Shown here: positions 22,780 through 29,616 of the stretch, piece by piece
Layout of the letters: the number at the start of each line of letters is the position of its first letter
Numbering within the stretch: the stretch's first letter is position 1
NCBI GenBank assembly: GCA_016870515.1
Contig: VGBL01000021.1
Coordinates: 1-37,311, forward strand
Source of the DNA: Actinomycetota bacterium
GTDB lineage: Bacteria; Actinomycetota; Actinomycetes; S36-B12
Direction of reading: 5' to 3'
Length of the DNA stretch: 37,311 nucleotides
Position numbers and translations under genes: made by a program
Notes under the pieces: model-generated
What the model was told of the DNA's origin: nothing
Seen by the model: only the letters and a program-made list of their open reading frames with translations
The model's database searches: none

Positions 22780-22802
22780 GGGGACCATTCTGGGGACCAT
22801 TC
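22780..22802 (+). repeat. Tandem GGGGACCATTC repeats, candidate left integrase arm sites
   Basis: Two direct copies of GGGGACCATTC lie 12 bp apart. The same tandem pair recurs near the other end (30388-30410) and in the second, decayed arm (34288-34309). Short direct repeats flanking the core are the usual arm-type binding sites of tyrosine integrases; binding here is inferred. Confidence 0.6.
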
Positions 22803-22818
22803 CCCTCGAACACTTGAC

Positions 22819-23295
22819 CTAAGTCGGCCGCTTCGGACCTTCGAGAGCGGCGACGTGCGGAGCTCGACCTCGACGTCGCAAAGCCTCGAGCCGGCTCTCT
22901 TCCTTCGGTAGCTCGACGTCGAGACGCTTCCTCGAGGTCGGGGTCAGGCCGAGGGAGTCGAGCATCCGTCCGACCTCAGCGTCAAGAGCTCTGAGCTCCT
23001 TGGAGGCGGCGAGGTTGCCGGCCATGGCCTCGGCTCGGAGTGAGACCCGCTCCTCGAGGGACTCGCGGAGCATGGCGACGAGGATGAGGTCAACCGGGAG
23101 CCACCACGGAGGCGGGTCGGAGACGAGAGCGTCGAAAGCCGCGAGGGAGGCGTCCGAGGGAGGGGGAGTCCCCTCGGCGAGCTTGACCGCTCCTCGAGCT
23201 CGATGTCGTGAGGGTCGGTAGGTGCCTTCGCGGAGGTGCTCCTCGGTCGGCTTCGGGGGTCGGCCGGGAGGCTTCCCGGTCGGCTTTCGTGGCAT
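22819..23295 (-). CDS. Phage terminase small subunit-like protein (P27 family-like)
   Basis: 158 aa. It starts with a basic Pro/Gly-rich tail (PRKPTGKPPGRPPKPTEE). A helical core follows (VDLILVAMLRESLEERVSLR), with KELRALDAEVGRMLDSLGLT and TPTSRKRL, which is the closing pattern of P27-type small terminases. Such proteins recognise viral DNA and hand it to the large terminase. A small terminase without the large subunit or capsid genes is the hallmark of phage satellites, which redirect packaging of a helper phage. ATG at 23295 has GAAAGGA 7 nt upstream. A 151-bp gap separates it from the primase gene, leaving room for its own promoter. Assignment is by eye, so a different DNA-binding role is possible. 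Confidence 0.62.
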   Translation of the reverse strand: MPRKPTGKPPGRPPKPTEEHLREGTYRPSRHRARGAVKLAEGTPPPSDASLAAFDALVSDPPPWWLPVDLILVAMLRESLEERVSLRAEAMAGNLAASKELRALDAEVGRMLDSLGLTPTSRKRLDVELPKEESRLEALRRRGRAPHVAALEGPKRPT

Positions 23296-23299
23296 GGCG

Positions 23300-23310
23300 G
23301 GTCCTTTCGT
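23300..23310 (-). promoter_or_regulatory. Shared leader motif ACGAAAGGACC before the small terminase gene
   Basis: On the minus strand ACGAAAGGACC supplies the Shine-Dalgarno sequence for the start at 23295. The same 11-mer, with at most one change, precedes the excisionase (26697-26707) and opens the primase gene (25836-25846). Confidence 0.55.
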
Positions 23311-23446
23311 TAGGTGGGAGTTATGGCGAGCGTCGAAGTGCCGGCGGCGTGCGTATGGCTACACGGCGGGTAGCGAGGGACGGAGAGCGCTGACTTTCTG
23401 GGGTACTCCCGAGGGATGCCGGGGGGATACCGGCAAGGACGGAGCA

Positions 23447-25849
23447 TCAGGCACCTAGCTCCGCTCGAGCCTGAGGCTGTGGCGCGGTGACGAGCGCTCG
23501 ACAGCTGTCGCAGAGGGGACCAGTCGACCCTTCGCCGTAGCGTCGAGTCTGAGAGCCACACGCTGAGCACGGTCCGAAGCCCTCCTCGAGCGCGAGGTCA
23601 AGCTCGAGCTCGATGCTGTCGAGTGTCACCTTGTCGCTCGGCGTCCTACTCGGCTCACTCGGGTCAGCCTTAGAAAGGTGGTCCGAGTGGTCCGAGTGAC
23701 CCGAGTCGACGGCCGACTCGAAGGGTGCGAGGTCGAGGTACCAGACGCTCGGACCTTGCCGCTCCCTCCGTCGCCGGTACTTGACGCCGGCCTTCGAGCG
23801 CGCTCGCTTGAGGGTGGAGTCGGAGAAGCCTGCAGCTCTGGCAGCTTTCACGACGTCACCTCGAGAGGCTTCCCCTCCTCGCTCCGTCAGGAATGATGAC
23901 AGCCACTCGGCGGCCTCGTCCCGCTCCGACCGGTCCTCCTCGGAGCTCACAGAGCGGAGCACCTCCGAGGCCTCGACGTCGACCTCTCCGAGCCACTCGA
24001 GGCGGCCGGTGACGGCCTCGACTCCGCGGGACTCGACCCTCGCCTCTTCGACCCTGTAGCGAAGGCCGGGAATGTCAAGAGGACCGAGGTTGCTCTTCGC
24101 GAGGACGACAAGGCAGCTCCCGTCCTCGGCGTCAGGGTCGCGAGCGACGAGGTGAACCGCTCGAGGGACTTGAGTGAAAGCCTTCGACCCGAGCACCTTG
24201 TCGAGCGTCTCCGCGGTCGCGGCCTTATTGAGGTGCGCGAGTCCTGCGACAGAAGCTCCCGTCTCGTGAGCCACCCTCGCCAGAGGGTCGAGCGCCTTGC
24301 GGACGGAGGTGTCCTTCCATGAGTCGATGCCGTGGTCGAGCGCTGAGACGAGCGGGTCGATGACGACGAGCGCGGACTGTGTGCTCTCTATGGCTTCTCG
24401 CAGGAGGTCGAGGTCGACCGGGAGGATGGGGGACTGACTCGTCTCCTCGTCCCCGACTTCGACCTCTAGGCGGTGGACTCGGGAGAGGTCCGCTCGAGCT
24501 GCCATTAGTCGGGGAGCGATAGTCGCCCGCCAGCTGTCCTCGACCGCGAGGAGGAGGACAGATCGAGGGGTCCCGATGAGACATCCCTCGAGCTCGCCGC
24601 GGGTGAGCTGTGCCGCGATGTCGCAGAGGACAAGGCTCTTCCCGATACCTTCCCGACCGGCCACTAGTGACAGCTCTCCGAAGGGGAGCCGCTTGTCCCA
24701 CAGCCACTCCGTCGACCGGATGTCGATGTCAGCCGCAGACGTGAGCTTGAGTCGACGTCGAGGTCGAGAGGAGACCTCTTCGACTCGACAGCTACAGGGG
24801 ACGCCGGTGACCTCGGCCGGCTTCGTGAGCACCCTCCTCACTCCTCCGAAGACGAGCGACTTCCACTCGGCTCGAGCTTCCTTCTCCGTGCGGCGCATGG
24901 ACTCGCCGGAGGTGACGGTCGAGACAAAGACGGACCCGACAAGCTCGAGCGCTTCCCTGACCCCGCGGTGGCCTTCCTCTCCTGCTCTGAGGAGCGCGTA
25001 GGAGGCCTTGACTCCTCCGTCGTGCGCCGACCCTCGTGACCGCTCGACAGCCGCGAGAGCGTCTCCGGTGAGATGCGCGACCCGCTCGCATGTGGGACCG
25101 GCCGGGAGGCCTTCGAGCCATGCCTTCTCCTCGGCCTTACTCGAGGTCGAGGCGGGAGCGGTGAAGCTGTCCCAGATGTCGCGGCCGGCGGTGAGTCCGT
25201 CAATCCACGCTCGAGGCAGCTCGGGGAGTTCCTCCGGCGTAGGGGGTGCGACGTCAGCTCCGTCCTCGTCGAGCCACCGGTAGACACTTCCCTCGGGATG
25301 CAAGCTCGGGGAGCACACGAGGTACCGGTGACCGAAGCGGACGAGCTCGATGTCAGCGCCGGCCTCAGTCGGCCACGAGCGCTCGAGACAGGCCCGGGGG
25401 AGGCGATAGAGCCGGATACCGGAGATGCCGTCCGAGCGTGACGTCGAGCGCTTCGTCGGAGGCAGGGGTCCCCATCGGGTGATGAGACCGGCGAGCGTGT
25501 CCCCTCCGGTCTTCGTGCCGTAGTGGTCGACGTCGAGTCCGATGACGTCCCGCGGAAGTCGAAGAGCGAGGTTCCCGGCCGGGTAGGTGCGACCTCCGGC
25601 GCGGAAGCCATGCCTTCGCCATTCCTCGACGTCAGCTCCGCTCGGCATATGGCCGGTCGCTCCGGTGTATCCGCTCGGCGGGGGAGTCTTCGAGCTCGCC
25701 GGCAGGGGGATGGTCCCCTCCCACCCTCGAGCTCGGTAGAGGTCCGCACAGTCAAAGGGGGTGAGTCGAGTCGGCTCTTCCGTGGTGGCGGTTTCGTATT
25801 CTGGGGGGAGGTCCCCGCTCGATAGGCGCGAGCGGGGACCTTTCGTCAT
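23447..25849 (-). CDS. Primase-polymerase / RecA-like helicase replication protein
   Basis: 800 aa. Residues about 35-225 form an archaeo-eukaryotic primase (Prim-Pol) domain: NLALRL, then VIGLDVDHYGTKTGG with the metal-binding D106-x-D108, the STSRSDGISGIRLYRLP strand, and ADIELVRFGHRYLVCSPSLH. Residues about 385-600 are a RecA/RepA-like ATPase with Walker A GREGIGKS (398-405) and Walker B LVVIDP (about 494-499). A winged helix follows (about 645-705), and a CxxC...CxxC zinc ribbon (C761, C764, C780, C783) ends it. It should prime and unwind the excised element. Start: ATG at 25849, 5 bp after the preceding stop; the frame upstream is antisense to another gene. A strong hairpin sits from codon 4 on. 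Confidence 0.9.
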   Translation of the reverse strand: MTKGPRSRLSSGDLPPEYETATTEEPTRLTPFDCADLYRARGWEGTIPLPASSKTPPPSGYTGATGHMPSGADVEEWRRHGFRAGGRTYPAGNLALRLPRDVIGLDVDHYGTKTGGDTLAGLITRWGPLPPTKRSTSRSDGISGIRLYRLPRACLERSWPTEAGADIELVRFGHRYLVCSPSLHPEGSVYRWLDEDGADVAPPTPEELPELPRAWIDGLTAGRDIWDSFTAPASTSSKAEEKAWLEGLPAGPTCERVAHLTGDALAAVERSRGSAHDGGVKASYALLRAGEEGHRGVREALELVGSVFVSTVTSGESMRRTEKEARAEWKSLVFGGVRRVLTKPAEVTGVPCSCRVEEVSSRPRRRLKLTSAADIDIRSTEWLWDKRLPFGELSLVAGREGIGKSLVLCDIAAQLTRGELEGCLIGTPRSVLLLAVEDSWRATIAPRLMAARADLSRVHRLEVEVGDEETSQSPILPVDLDLLREAIESTQSALVVIDPLVSALDHGIDSWKDTSVRKALDPLARVAHETGASVAGLAHLNKAATAETLDKVLGSKAFTQVPRAVHLVARDPDAEDGSCLVVLAKSNLGPLDIPGLRYRVEEARVESRGVEAVTGRLEWLGEVDVEASEVLRSVSSEEDRSERDEAAEWLSSFLTERGGEASRGDVVKAARAAGFSDSTLKRARSKAGVKYRRRRERQGPSVWYLDLAPFESAVDSGHSDHSDHLSKADPSEPSRTPSDKVTLDSIELELDLALEEGFGPCSACGSQTRRYGEGSTGPLCDSCRALVTAPQPQARAELGA
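25810..25840 (-). promoter_or_regulatory. Perfect 12-bp hairpin at the start of the primase gene
   Basis: GGTCCCCGCTCG and CGAGCGGGGACC pair perfectly around a 7-nt loop. In the mRNA the stem begins 9 nt after the A of the start codon, inside the ribosome footprint. It could act as a translational brake or attenuator limiting replication protein. Confidence 0.65.
25836..25846 (-). promoter_or_regulatory. Shared leader motif ACGAAAGGTCC at the primase start
   Basis: This is the second of three copies of ACGAAAGGWCC in the element. Here it spans codons 2-5, directly after the ATG, and overlaps the hairpin. That placement suggests a role beyond ribosome binding, such as an operator. Confidence 0.45.
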
Positions 25850-25854
25850 CTCCA

Positions 25855-26334
25855 CTAGCCGAGGCCTCCTTGAGGAAGCTCCGAGCCGGAGGCTGTGAAT
25901 CCGCGGAGGCGTCGAGCAGGCGAGGAGCTGAGTGGCCGGATGACCGGCCCCGATGCCTCGAAGCGGTCGCGAAGCGTGCCGGGGATGCCGGCCACGAGGT
26001 CGAGCACTCGGTAGGCGAGCGCCTCTTCGTACTCCTGCCACCAGTAGAGCCACCTCTCCCATCCCGGTGCGAAGCGCCGAGTGTTCTGGATGCTCTCGAG
26101 GTTGATGTCTGAGGCTTCGACGGTCAGCGCGACCGGTGACTCGAAGGACTCGCCGTAGGAGCCGGCGAAGGTGTCGGACGAGAAGGCCGCGCAGAGGAGA
26201 GACTTAGTGACGCGGAGGCGAGATGTGCTGTCGTCGAGAATCTCCCACCCGAAGAGCTGGCGCTCGACAAGCTCGTCGAGTCCGATGACTGAGGCGAGGA
26301 GTCGCTCGGGGAGTGAGTCGAGGTTGCGGGTCAT
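25855..26334 (-). CDS. Unknown 159-aa satellite protein
   Basis: I do not recognise this family. It starts MTRNLDSLPERLLASVIGLD. A helical first part is followed by a polar middle (SSDTFAGSYGESFESPVALT), then a Trp-rich segment (APGWERWLYWWQEYEEALAY) and a basic Ser/Arg tail. No signal peptide or membrane helix is clear. GAGGAGG precedes the ATG at 26334, whose A is shared with the TGA of the 44-codon ORF, so expression is coupled. The longer frame up to 26631 lies antisense to the excisionase and is not used. Its place between excisionase and replication protein matches small regulatory or interference genes in other satellites (inference). Confidence 0.75.
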   Translation of the reverse strand: MTRNLDSLPERLLASVIGLDELVERQLFGWEILDDSTSRLRVTKSLLCAAFSSDTFAGSYGESFESPVALTVEASDINLESIQNTRRFAPGWERWLYWWQEYEEALAYRVLDLVAGIPGTLRDRFEASGPVIRPLSSSPARRLRGFTASGSELPQGGLG

Positions 26335-26468
26335 CAAGCCTCCTCTGTCCGTCGCTCGAGCCATGGCTCGGAGGGGGATTCGAGGTAGTGCTTCCCGTCG
26401 AGGTCGACCGGATGACCGGTGAGGTCGAAGAGCGGACGCTCTCCATCGAAGCGAGGGGGAGTCGACAT
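26334..26468 (-). CDS. Unknown 44-aa protein, translationally coupled
   Basis: The peptide begins MSTPPRFDGERPLFDLTGHP and ends LERRTEEA. It is polar, with no membrane segment. Its ATG shares its A with the TAA of the excisionase gene (TAATG). Its TGA shares its A with the ATG of the next gene (TGATG). GAGGAGG lies upstream of the start. This perfect stop-start stitching on both sides makes a real gene likely despite its small size. Family unknown. Confidence 0.65.
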   Translation of the reverse strand: MSTPPRFDGERPLFDLTGHPVDLDGKHYLESPSEPWLERRTEEA

Positions 26469-26692
26469 TAGGCCGCGCCTCCTCGGGTGTGCGAGACCTC
26501 GACGTCTCGGCCGAGGAGCTTGAGCAGGCTCGCGGTGGGAATGACCAGACGTCGGCCGAGTCGGATGGCGGGAAGCTCTCCGCTCGCGGCCTTCTCGTAT
26601 GCGAGTGACCTTCCGATGCCGAGGAGCTCACCGGCTTCCTCGACAGTCAAGGTCGGCCGGACATCGGGGTCCGGCAGCGCTGTAGTTCTCAT
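26468..26692 (-). CDS. Excisionase-like HTH protein (MerR/HTH_17 type)
   Basis: 74 aa. The winged-helix motif reads LTVEEAGELLGIGRSLAYEK followed by GELPAIRLGRRLVIPTASLL, the standard pattern of small excisionase/DNA-binding proteins. It probably bends attachment-site DNA to drive excision and may also regulate. I chose ATG at 26692 because GAAAGGA sits about 7 nt before it; an ATG at 26710 would add six residues. It is the first gene of the leftward operon. Confidence 0.85.
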   Translation of the reverse strand: MRTTALPDPDVRPTLTVEEAGELLGIGRSLAYEKAASGELPAIRLGRRLVIPTASLLKLLGRDVEVSHTRGGAA

Positions 26693-26696
26693 GGGG

Positions 26697-26707
26697 GGTC
26701 CTTTCGT
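26697..26707 (-). promoter_or_regulatory. Shared leader motif ACGAAAGGACC before the excisionase gene
   Basis: Identical 11-mer to the one before the small terminase gene. It provides the Shine-Dalgarno sequence for the start at 26692 and sits beside the divergent control region. Confidence 0.55.
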
Positions 26708-26710
26708 CAT

Positions 26711-26786
26711 GGGTCGGACGTGACCGACCTGTGACCTAGTGTGCCCTAGTCATGTGTTGTCTGCAACCGACCCATGAGGTAGCCTC
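26711..26786. promoter_or_regulatory. Divergent control region between excisionase and HTH regulator
   Basis: 76 bp separate the two opposed operons. Seen: an inverted repeat GGTCGG (26712-26717) and CCGACC (26724-26729); a third half-site CCGACC at 26767-26772; and two CCTAGT direct repeats near 26734-26750. These are plausible operators for the adjacent HTH regulator. A possible -35 TTGCAG for the leftward operon lies near 26761-26766. In Gram-positive satellites this interval holds the master switch. Confidence 0.55.
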
Positions 26787-27410
26787 GTGTCCGTGGACAG
26801 GGCGACACGCGAGACGACGACGCCAGAGCTCGACCGGCTTGTCGGCCGGAACCTCAGGAAGCTCCGAGAAGAGCTCGACCTCTCGCAGACGGACATAGCC
26901 GAAGGCATGGCCGCGGCAGGCTTCCCGGCATGGCGCAAGGCAACCGTCGCCGACGTCGAGCGAGGTGCTCGCAAGGTGACACTCGACGAGCTCGCCGGCC
27001 TTGCCGACGTGACCGAGCACAAGCTCGAGCGCTTTCTCGTGCCGGACGCCGACCTCTCAGCCGATGCAGCGCGCCGAGCAAAGGTGCTCACCGGCAAGGT
27101 CAAGCCTCAGACGCCGGACGGCCGCGGGGATGTATCGGTCGAGCGAGACAAGGAGAAGCTCGAGTCCTTCCTCACCGGAGAGCTCGGCCTAGATGTCGAC
27201 GAGTTGTCGAAGCTATGCCGCGAGATGTACGGCCACCCGGACGTGTGGCTTGAGCGGGAGCGACGGGTCACGGCTCAAGGGTTCCCAGAGTCCTACGAAA
27301 GGGAGCGCCACGAGTTCCGCGCTCGCAGAGGTCACGCGACTCGAGCCATGCTCGCCGAGATGCGCGACCGAATCCAAACTAAGCCGACAAAGCCGAGGGG
27401 GACGAAGTGA
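26787..27410 (+). CDS. XRE-family HTH regulator, candidate satellite master repressor
   Basis: 207 aa. The N-terminal Cro/C1-type HTH (about 14-75) reads LVGRNLRKLREELDLSQTDI, then WRKATVADVERGARKVTLDE. The C-terminal 120 residues are helical and charged, with no protease motif (no Ser/Lys autocleavage signature seen), so control by a partner protein is more likely than by RecA. The GTG at 26787 has GAGGT 6 nt upstream. It is divergent from the excisionase and its stop overlaps the integrase GTG by 4 bp. This is the position of the Stl-type repressor in PICIs (inference). Confidence 0.85.
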   Translation: MSVDRATRETTTPELDRLVGRNLRKLREELDLSQTDIAEGMAAAGFPAWRKATVADVERGARKVTLDELAGLADVTEHKLERFLVPDADLSADAARRAKVLTGKVKPQTPDGRGDVSVERDKEKLESFLTGELGLDVDELSKLCREMYGHPDVWLERERRVTAQGFPESYERERHEFRARRGHATRAMLAEMRDRIQTKPTKPRGTK

Positions 27411-28597
27411 CCACGATGCGCCGAGGGAATGGCGAGGGGAGTGTCACGGCCGAGCCGGAACGCGGAGGATACGCCGGGAAGGTCCGCGTCACAGACCCGT
27501 CGACCGGAGCCTCGAGGCGAGTGACTGTCCGCGGGAAGACTCGAAAGGAAGTCAGAGACAAGCTCCGGGAGGTAGTCAAGCGCTCCGAAGCCGGTCGAGC
27601 GGTCGTTGACTCCCGGCTCACAGTCAAGGCCTACCTCGAGCGGTGGCAGAACGCGGGACTCGTCGCTCGAGGTCGAGGTCGCTCAACCGTGCAGGGGTAC
27701 CGGTACGCAATCGAGCGTCAGCTCGTGCCATTCCTGGGGGACCTTCCGCTCAACCGACTCCGGTCTTCGGACGTCGAGCGCTTCCTCGTCGCCATGGCGA
27801 AGGGAGAAGTCGGCGAGCGCAAGCGTCCCTACGCCGAGTCCACCATTAGGACGAGTTTCACGGTCGTCAAGCTCGCGCTCGATGATGCTGTCCGAGACGG
27901 ACTCCTCGCCAGGAATCCCGCGGCCTCCGTCACTCGTCCGAAGGTGTCAAGGCAGGAAGCTCGAGTCCTGACGCCGGACGAGACTCGACGGCTCCTCAAG
28001 GCCGCAGAGAAGCATCGGCTCTACCCGTGGCTCATCCTTGTCGGCTCCCTCGGCCTTAGGAAGGGAGAGAGCCTCGCGCTCCGGTGGGAAGACCTCGACC
28101 TCGAGGCCGGCACCCTCAAGGTGACCGGGACCCTCAACCGCTTCCGAGGAGCGGACGGGAAGTGGCAGCTCGAGCGCGGAGAGCCTAAGGCGAAGTCTCG
28201 ACGGACCCTCGACATCTCGGAGACGCCGGCACTCGTCGAGCTCCTCCGCAAGGTGAAGCGCTCTCAAGCGGAGGAGAAGCTCAAGGCGGGAGCGGCATGG
28301 ACGGAGAAGGGTGTCGTCTTCTCGACCCCGCTCGGGACCTACGTCGACCCGCGGAACGCGCTCCGAGCTGTGAAGGGGTGGGCAGAGAAGGCCGGCCTCG
28401 ATGCCGGAGTGTGTGTCCACACGATGAGGCATACGAGCGCGACAGCACAGCTCGACGCCGGCCTCTCGCCGAAGGTGGTCGCGGAAGTGCTCGGCCACTC
28501 GGACACTCGAGTGACGATGGAGACCTACGCTCACGCGCTCGACCCGGCGAAGGCTCGAGCTGTGAAGGCAAGCGCGGCACTCTTCGGCGCGGGGTAG
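27407..28597 (+). CDS. int: Tyrosine integrase of the mobile element
   Basis: 396 aa. It has an N-terminal AP2-like arm-binding segment (about 5-65, GYAGKVRVTDPSTGASRRVT), a core-binding SAM-like domain (about 70-170), and the catalytic domain. Catalytic residues: R218 in GLRKGES, H338 and R341 in HTMRHTSA, H364 in LGHSDT and nucleophile Y374 in METYAHAL. It should recombine the 43-bp core in tRNA-Pro. The GTG at 27407 overlaps the regulator stop by 4 bp, so it is coupled. Its last 142 bp recur at 32397-32538 with about six differences, a remnant of a second copy. Confidence 0.95.
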   Translation: MTTMRRGNGEGSVTAEPERGGYAGKVRVTDPSTGASRRVTVRGKTRKEVRDKLREVVKRSEAGRAVVDSRLTVKAYLERWQNAGLVARGRGRSTVQGYRYAIERQLVPFLGDLPLNRLRSSDVERFLVAMAKGEVGERKRPYAESTIRTSFTVVKLALDDAVRDGLLARNPAASVTRPKVSRQEARVLTPDETRRLLKAAEKHRLYPWLILVGSLGLRKGESLALRWEDLDLEAGTLKVTGTLNRFRGADGKWQLERGEPKAKSRRTLDISETPALVELLRKVKRSQAEEKLKAGAAWTEKGVVFSTPLGTYVDPRNALRAVKGWAEKAGLDAGVCVHTMRHTSATAQLDAGLSPKVVAEVLGHSDTRVTMETYAHALDPAKARAVKASAALFGAG

Positions 28598-28620
28598 CCT
28601 CAGCCGGGGAGGTAGGGACC

Positions 28621-28758
28621 TTGGGGGAAGCGGACTCCTTCGCTCGAGAGAGGCCTCCCTCGCCTGTCTGTCCGAATTGTGGTCAGCCGCTCGGAGCTGA
28701 CGGGACTTGCGCGAGGTGTAGACGGGAGAAGCGGCGTGACGCTGTGAGGCTCCTCCGC
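28621..28758 (+). pseudogene. Zinc-ribbon ORF fragment after the integrase
   Basis: A possible TTG start at 28621 (GGAGG about 10 nt upstream) opens a frame with SPVCPNCGQPLGADGTCARC, a CxxC-x10-CxxC zinc ribbon like the C-terminal ribbon of the replication protein. The frame has no stop until 29550 and runs antisense through the cargo gene, so its own end seems lost. The coordinates cover only the part with element-like composition. It may be a gene broken when cargo was inserted. Confidence 0.35.
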
Positions 28759-28766
28759 GCGCGCGA

Positions 28767-28830
28767 GGGGGGGCGTGCGAGAGGGGGGCGTGCGAGTGCG
28801 CGAGGGGGGGTTGCGCGTGCGAGAGGGGGG
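28767..28830 (+). repeat. Four G6-7 tracts in GAGGGGGG repeats
   Basis: Runs of 6-7 G occur at 28767-28773, 28783-28788, 28804-28810 and 28825-28830, spaced by CGTGCGA-like units. The tract could fold as a G-quadruplex on the plus strand. It marks the boundary between satellite core and cargo. Confidence 0.7.
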
Positions 28831-28840
28831 TGTGAGCATG

Positions 28841-28874
28841 CGTGTGGGGCCCGGGCATGCCCGGGCCCCACACG
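28841..28874. terminator. 34-bp perfect palindrome, terminator of the 28887 gene
   Basis: A fully symmetric sequence centred on GGGCATGCCC, with outer arms CGTGTGGGGCC. It begins 12 bp past the stop of the leftward cargo gene, so it most likely terminates that gene and, from the other side, integrase read-through. A related stem follows the second cargo gene. Confidence 0.75.
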
Positions 28875-28886
28875 ACGCGCTGGAAA

Positions 28887-29426
28887 CTACTTCTTGATCG
28901 TGACGCGGATCTGGCCGAGGCCGAGGTCCGGCGTAAGCGAGTCGACGCCCAGGGCCTCGTTGAGCGTCTTGACGACGACCTTGTCCTTGGTCAGGTGGAG
29001 GTTACCCTGCCACACCTGGCCATCGACACCGTCAGCCTTGACCTTGAAGTGCTTGGCCGTGAAGACCTCGACCATCGTGCCGGCAAACGCCATGCGGACC
29101 TTCGCGGTCTTCTTCGCGGCATTGACGGTGATCACGGGGTTGGAGAGCTCGACACCGCCGACCTTGATGCCGCCGCTGTGCTTGACGACATTGCCGTTGA
29201 CCGCGGTGACCGGGAAGGTCATCTTCGAGCCGATGAACTTCGCGGGGGCGACCGGCGTGATCAGCTTGATGATGCCGGCGTACTCCTTCTTGAAGGAGAT
29301 GAGCGTGGTGCCGCTGGCCTTGGCCTTGGGGGTGGCGGCCTGGACCGGGCCCGAGGCGATGGCCGCGGGGGCTGCAACGAGCGCGACGGCGGTGGCCGAG
29401 GCGATGAGGGTCTTGCGGAGGTTCAT
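28887..29426 (-). CDS. Secreted protein, paralogue 1 (HtaA-like beta-sandwich?)
   Basis: 179 aa. A Sec signal peptide (NLRKTLIASATAVALVAAPA, cleavage near VQAA) precedes one extracellular domain rich in beta strands: GTTLISFKKEY, KMTFPVTAVNG, HSGGIKVGGVELSNPVI and LGLGQIRVTIKK. The FPVT...HSGG...NPVI pattern weakly recalls HtaA-type heme-binding domains, but the typical conserved aromatic residues are not obvious. ATG at 29426 has GGAG 5 nt upstream. Codon choice is host-like (GCC, ATC), unlike the satellite core. It is paralogous to the gene at 29617. Confidence 0.82.
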   Translation of the reverse strand: MNLRKTLIASATAVALVAAPAAIASGPVQAATPKAKASGTTLISFKKEYAGIIKLITPVAPAKFIGSKMTFPVTAVNGNVVKHSGGIKVGGVELSNPVITVNAAKKTAKVRMAFAGTMVEVFTAKHFKVKADGVDGQVWQGNLHLTKDKVVVKTLNEALGVDSLTPDLGLGQIRVTIKK

Positions 29427-29566
29427 GGAGTCTCCACTCATGAGGGGCGTGGGGCGCTCGGGGGAGCGCGTAGTGAGCCTCCATTATCACATGCGGCCGG
29501 GGCCGCTCAGGCGCCGAGGTCCGGAAATCCGCCCTTCCCCCCGGGCCTAGGGACCCCCAGCACGTG

Positions 29567-29600
29567 CGTGGGGCCCGGACCATCAGGTCCGGGCCCCACG
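29567..29600. terminator. 15-bp hairpin terminator of the 29617 gene
   Basis: CGTGGGGCCCGGACC pairs perfectly with GGTCCGGGCCCCACG around the loop ATCA, 16 bp beyond the stop of the leftward gene. It shares the GTGGGGCCCGG arm with the palindrome at 28841-28874, so the two gene-plus-terminator units look duplicated. Confidence 0.85.
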
Positions 29601-29616
29601 TGAGAAGCAGCGTGGG

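Noticed and set aside
26335-26631. N-terminal extension of the 159-aa satellite protein
   Set aside because: The extra 99 codons run in a different frame through the 44-aa ORF and excisionase and look compositionally random. ATG 26334 has a strong ribosome site.
28297-29550. Long plus-strand ORF of 417 codons
   Set aside because: It reads through the integrase in another frame and then antisense to a signal-peptide gene with a good ribosome site. Only the zinc-ribbon stretch within it deserves notice.
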